Assembly: GCA_027596945.1 (NCBI GenBank)
Contig: JADGJH010001111.1
Span: forward strand, 724 to 11,903
Reading direction: 5' to 3'
Source of the DNA: Physocladia obscura
Taxonomy: Eukaryota > Chytridiomycota > Chytridiomycetes > Chytridiales > Chytriomycetaceae
DNA length: 11,180 bases
Of the stretch, positions 9,207 through 11,180 are shown piece after piece (the first letter of the stretch is position 1; each line of letters opens with the position of its first letter). Both the position numbers and the translations under genes were made by a program. Below the pieces are notes generated by a model that was not told the DNA's origin, did no database searches, and saw nothing but the letters and a program-made list of their open reading frames with translations.

Positions 9207-9411
9207 ACTTTTGTAGTGCCATTAATAGCATTTGATGGAACTGATAAAATATTGTGTAAACACATCATATATTAATTGCACTTGCAAATACTAATTCACA
9301 CAAAGTTATCAAATTTGGTGTGGCAGATGTAACACATCACAACAATCAAGATGGCAATCAAAATCTTTCACAGACAAATAACCAAAAATAAGCAATCAAT
9401 CAATGGACCTA

Positions 9412-9417
9412 TTTATT
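9412..9417 (-). terminator. Poly(A) signal AATAAA after histidinol dehydrogenase
   Basis: Read on the minus strand, AATAAA starts 13 bases beyond the TGA stop at 9433-9431. As with the AFG2 and reductase genes, the signal almost touches the coding region. Confidence 0.5.
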
Positions 9418-9430
9418 AGAGATCCGCCCT

Positions 9431-11138
9431 TCATTCAACCCCCACTTCAACAGCCTTCTCACTTCCCCGAATATCCTTCAATCGAATCGCAACGGCATTT
9501 CGATGCGCCTCCAACCCTTCAACCTCCGCCAACGTCATAACAACGTCTCCCAACCCGCCTCGCCCTTCCCCACCGCCATTCAAGCCCTCCCTCGTGACTT
9601 CTTGACTAGTGATCCACTTCACGAACGTGTCTGTGTTGACGCCGCTGTACATGCGCGCGTACCCATACGTCGGCAACGTGTGGTTTGTTCCGCTCGCGTA
9701 GTCCCCGCAGCTCTCAGGGCTCCACGGCCCCACAAAAACGCTACCGGCATTGCGAATGCGCGGGAGCAGCGACGACGGGTTCGCAACGTGCAGAATTAAA
9801 TGCTCGGGCGCGTAAGAGTTACTGAAATCGAGGGCCTCTGCAACGGTCGCGACAGTGAGAGTGTATGATTTGCTGATGCTGACGCGAACAATGTCGCGCC
9901 GGGGTAGAGCTTCGCCTTGGGCGTGCAGTTCGTGGGCAATAGCCGAAAGAAATTGTGCGGTCGGGGCGATCGCGACGAGGATTACTTGGGAGTCTGTGCC
10001 ATGTTCGGCTTGCGAGAGGAGGTCGGATACTACATATGCTGGGTTGGAATCGTTGTCAGCAATCACGAGTAATTCAGAAGGCCCTGCTGGCATGTCGATT
10101 GATATCATTGCTTTTGTGTCATTCTTTTTTATTTTTATTTTTGTAATATAAATAATTTGTAGTCAGTATAATTTTTTCAAGTGAATATGTATACACACTC
10201 CTTTCAATAATATTCTCATTCACTCGCTCGCTTACGCATTTGTGCTTTCGTTTTTTTTCTTTTGTTTTACCTGAAGTGCCATTTTCGCAGCAGTAACGTA
10301 TTGATTCCCAGGTCCAACAATCTTATCCACCTTTGGCACGCTCTCAGTCCCAAAAGCCATTGCGGCAACAGCCTGTGCCCCACCCGCCAGTACAATCGTA
10401 CTCGCACCAATCTTATCTGCCACATAAACAACCTCAGGTACAGCTGTCCCGTCCGCACGCGGGGGACTTGCAATCACAATCTCTGGACATCCTGCTACGA
10501 GCGCGGGCACGCCGAGCATTAGCGTCGTGCTGGGTAGGATGGCAGTGCCGCCTGGAATGTACAATCCAACGCGGTCAATAGGCCGTGAGAAACGCGAACA
10601 AACAACGCCTGGCATTGTTTCAACCTGAAGCGTGGATGTAGAGAGTTGAGCAGCGTGGAATTTATGAATGTTGGCGAAAGCAGTGTCGATTGCAGACTTC
10701 ACGGCGGGGGAAATTGACATGGCTGACGGTGCGAAAGGGGCTTTCAGGATCGTTTTCGTTAAAGTAACATTGTCAAATTTGGATGTGAGTGCAATGAGGG
10801 CAGCGTCGCCGGATGTGCGGACGGATTCAACGATTGGGGTTACGCGGGACGAGATTTCCGAGAGGTTGAGGATTGGGCGGAGCAATAACGCGGCTTTTTC
10901 CGATTCTGACAGAGTTGAGTGCGCATGGACTTTTAATTTGATTTCAAGCGGCGGTGCTTCTGCTTTTGTTTCTACAGCCAGTTGTTTTGTTTCGACAGCC
11001 GGTTGTTTTGTCTTTGTAGGTGTTTTTGCTTCTGTTTTGATGCGATTTGTTTGAGCGAATTAGTATATCAAGCTCTGCTTGCTCACTGGTCTCCTGCGCT
11101 CCCGCATAAAAAAAAAAAGACTCGCTCCGTTTGTGCAT
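9431..11138 (-). CDS. HIS4: Histidinol dehydrogenase (His4/HisD-type), 5' end unresolved
   Basis: This is a zinc enzyme that oxidises L-histidinol to histidine through histidinal with NAD+. On the minus strand, exon 11031-10271 and exon 10123-9431 are joined by a phase-0 intron (10270-10124, branch-like TACTGAC near 10168). The splice gives GNQYVTAAKMALQ-NDTKAM, then SIDMPAGPSELLVIAD, as in the yeast protein. Residues matching E. coli Gln259, His262, Glu326, His327, Asp360 and His419 are present in SQAEHGTDS, YAPEHL, GDYASGTNH and LEAHRNA. The E-to-D spacing (34) is the same as in E. coli; D-to-last-H is 7 longer, owing to a glycine-rich loop NGGGEGRGG. The main exon has no in-frame ATG before a TAA near 11065. 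A likely further intron (11086-11032, GTGAGC donor, TACTAAT branch, CAG acceptor) links to an exon with ATG at 11136-11138 (MHKRSES). Fungal His4 normally carries cyclohydrolase and pyrophosphohydrolase domains upstream; none is seen before the window ends. The start is tentative. Confidence 0.9.
10970..11011 (-). repeat. 21-base tandem duplication in the histidinol dehydrogenase N-terminal tail
   Basis: Two 21-base copies (11011-10991 and 10990-10970 on the minus strand) differ at two bases. They encode TKQPAVE and TKQLAVE, followed by a decayed third start, TKAEAPP. The repeat is in frame and sits in a Lys/Thr/Ala/Pro-rich low-complexity stretch before the folded domain. Confidence 0.85.
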
Positions 11139-11180
11139 ATTTCTTTTATCCTCCCACTTCACTCCCTCAAACAAACAAAA

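Larger units (their letters stand above)
8097..9411. other. Spacer between convergent genes with degenerate coding traces
   Basis: No intact gene is visible. One 59-codon frame starts at 8518 (MVLGRGPKKARTELEFNAWE...) and ends at 8697. An overlapping 64-codon frame without ATG at 8666-8860 includes NVYFYEGNRVPVKFCTQDH and TFDGFHEIVPKAL. Together they look like one decayed coding sequence with a frameshift, but I recognise no family. A further spaced inverted repeat lies at 9131-9206. The rest is AT-rich. Confidence 0.4.

Noticed and set aside
9503..10151. Plus-strand open frames over the histidinol dehydrogenase gene
   Set aside because: They are antisense to a strongly conserved enzyme and have no motif of their own.

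Overview
This window looks like nuclear DNA of an early-diverging fungus, possibly a chytrid. It has spliced genes with short introns (52-147 bases), some with a yeast-like branch site such as TACTAAT, AT-rich spacers with homopolymer runs, TATA boxes about 45-50 bases before start codons, and a fungal-type set of enzymes. The chytrid placement is inference; the fungal-type gene structure is read directly.

Layout from left to right. Positions 48-1515 (+) hold the 3' half of an AAA+ ATPase of the AFG2/SPATA5 type in six visible exons. A gene-poor spacer with a hexanucleotide repeat leads to a TATA box and an intronless, divergent cytochrome P450 (2490-3926, +). Next comes a broken old yellow enzyme (OYE) gene (about 4637-5315, +): its N-terminal part is missing, and its C-terminal part is replaced in frame by a piece of what appears to be a LINE retrotransposon (about 5316-5979). 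After about 1.2 kb without a confident gene, a second TATA box preceded by three 12-base-spaced repeats drives an intronless FabG-type short-chain reductase (7289-8083, +). A 1.3 kb spacer with degenerate coding traces separates it from histidinol dehydrogenase on the minus strand (9431 to about 11138), which runs convergent to the reductase and leaves the window at its 5' end.

The genes do not form one pathway. AFG2 (60S ribosome maturation) and histidinol dehydrogenase (last two steps of histidine synthesis) are housekeeping genes. The P450, OYE and short-chain reductase are all redox enzymes of the kind found near secondary-metabolism or detoxification loci, but the OYE is dead and no scaffold-building synthase is visible, so a biosynthetic cluster is not supported.

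The points most worth a second look are the OYE-LINE chimeric reading frame, the P450 with an enlarged haem loop and no oxygen-activating acid-alcohol pair, the periodic repeats in the reductase promoter, and poly(A) signals lying on or within 15 bases of the stop codon in three of the four intact genes. I did not find a clearly new multi-gene system.
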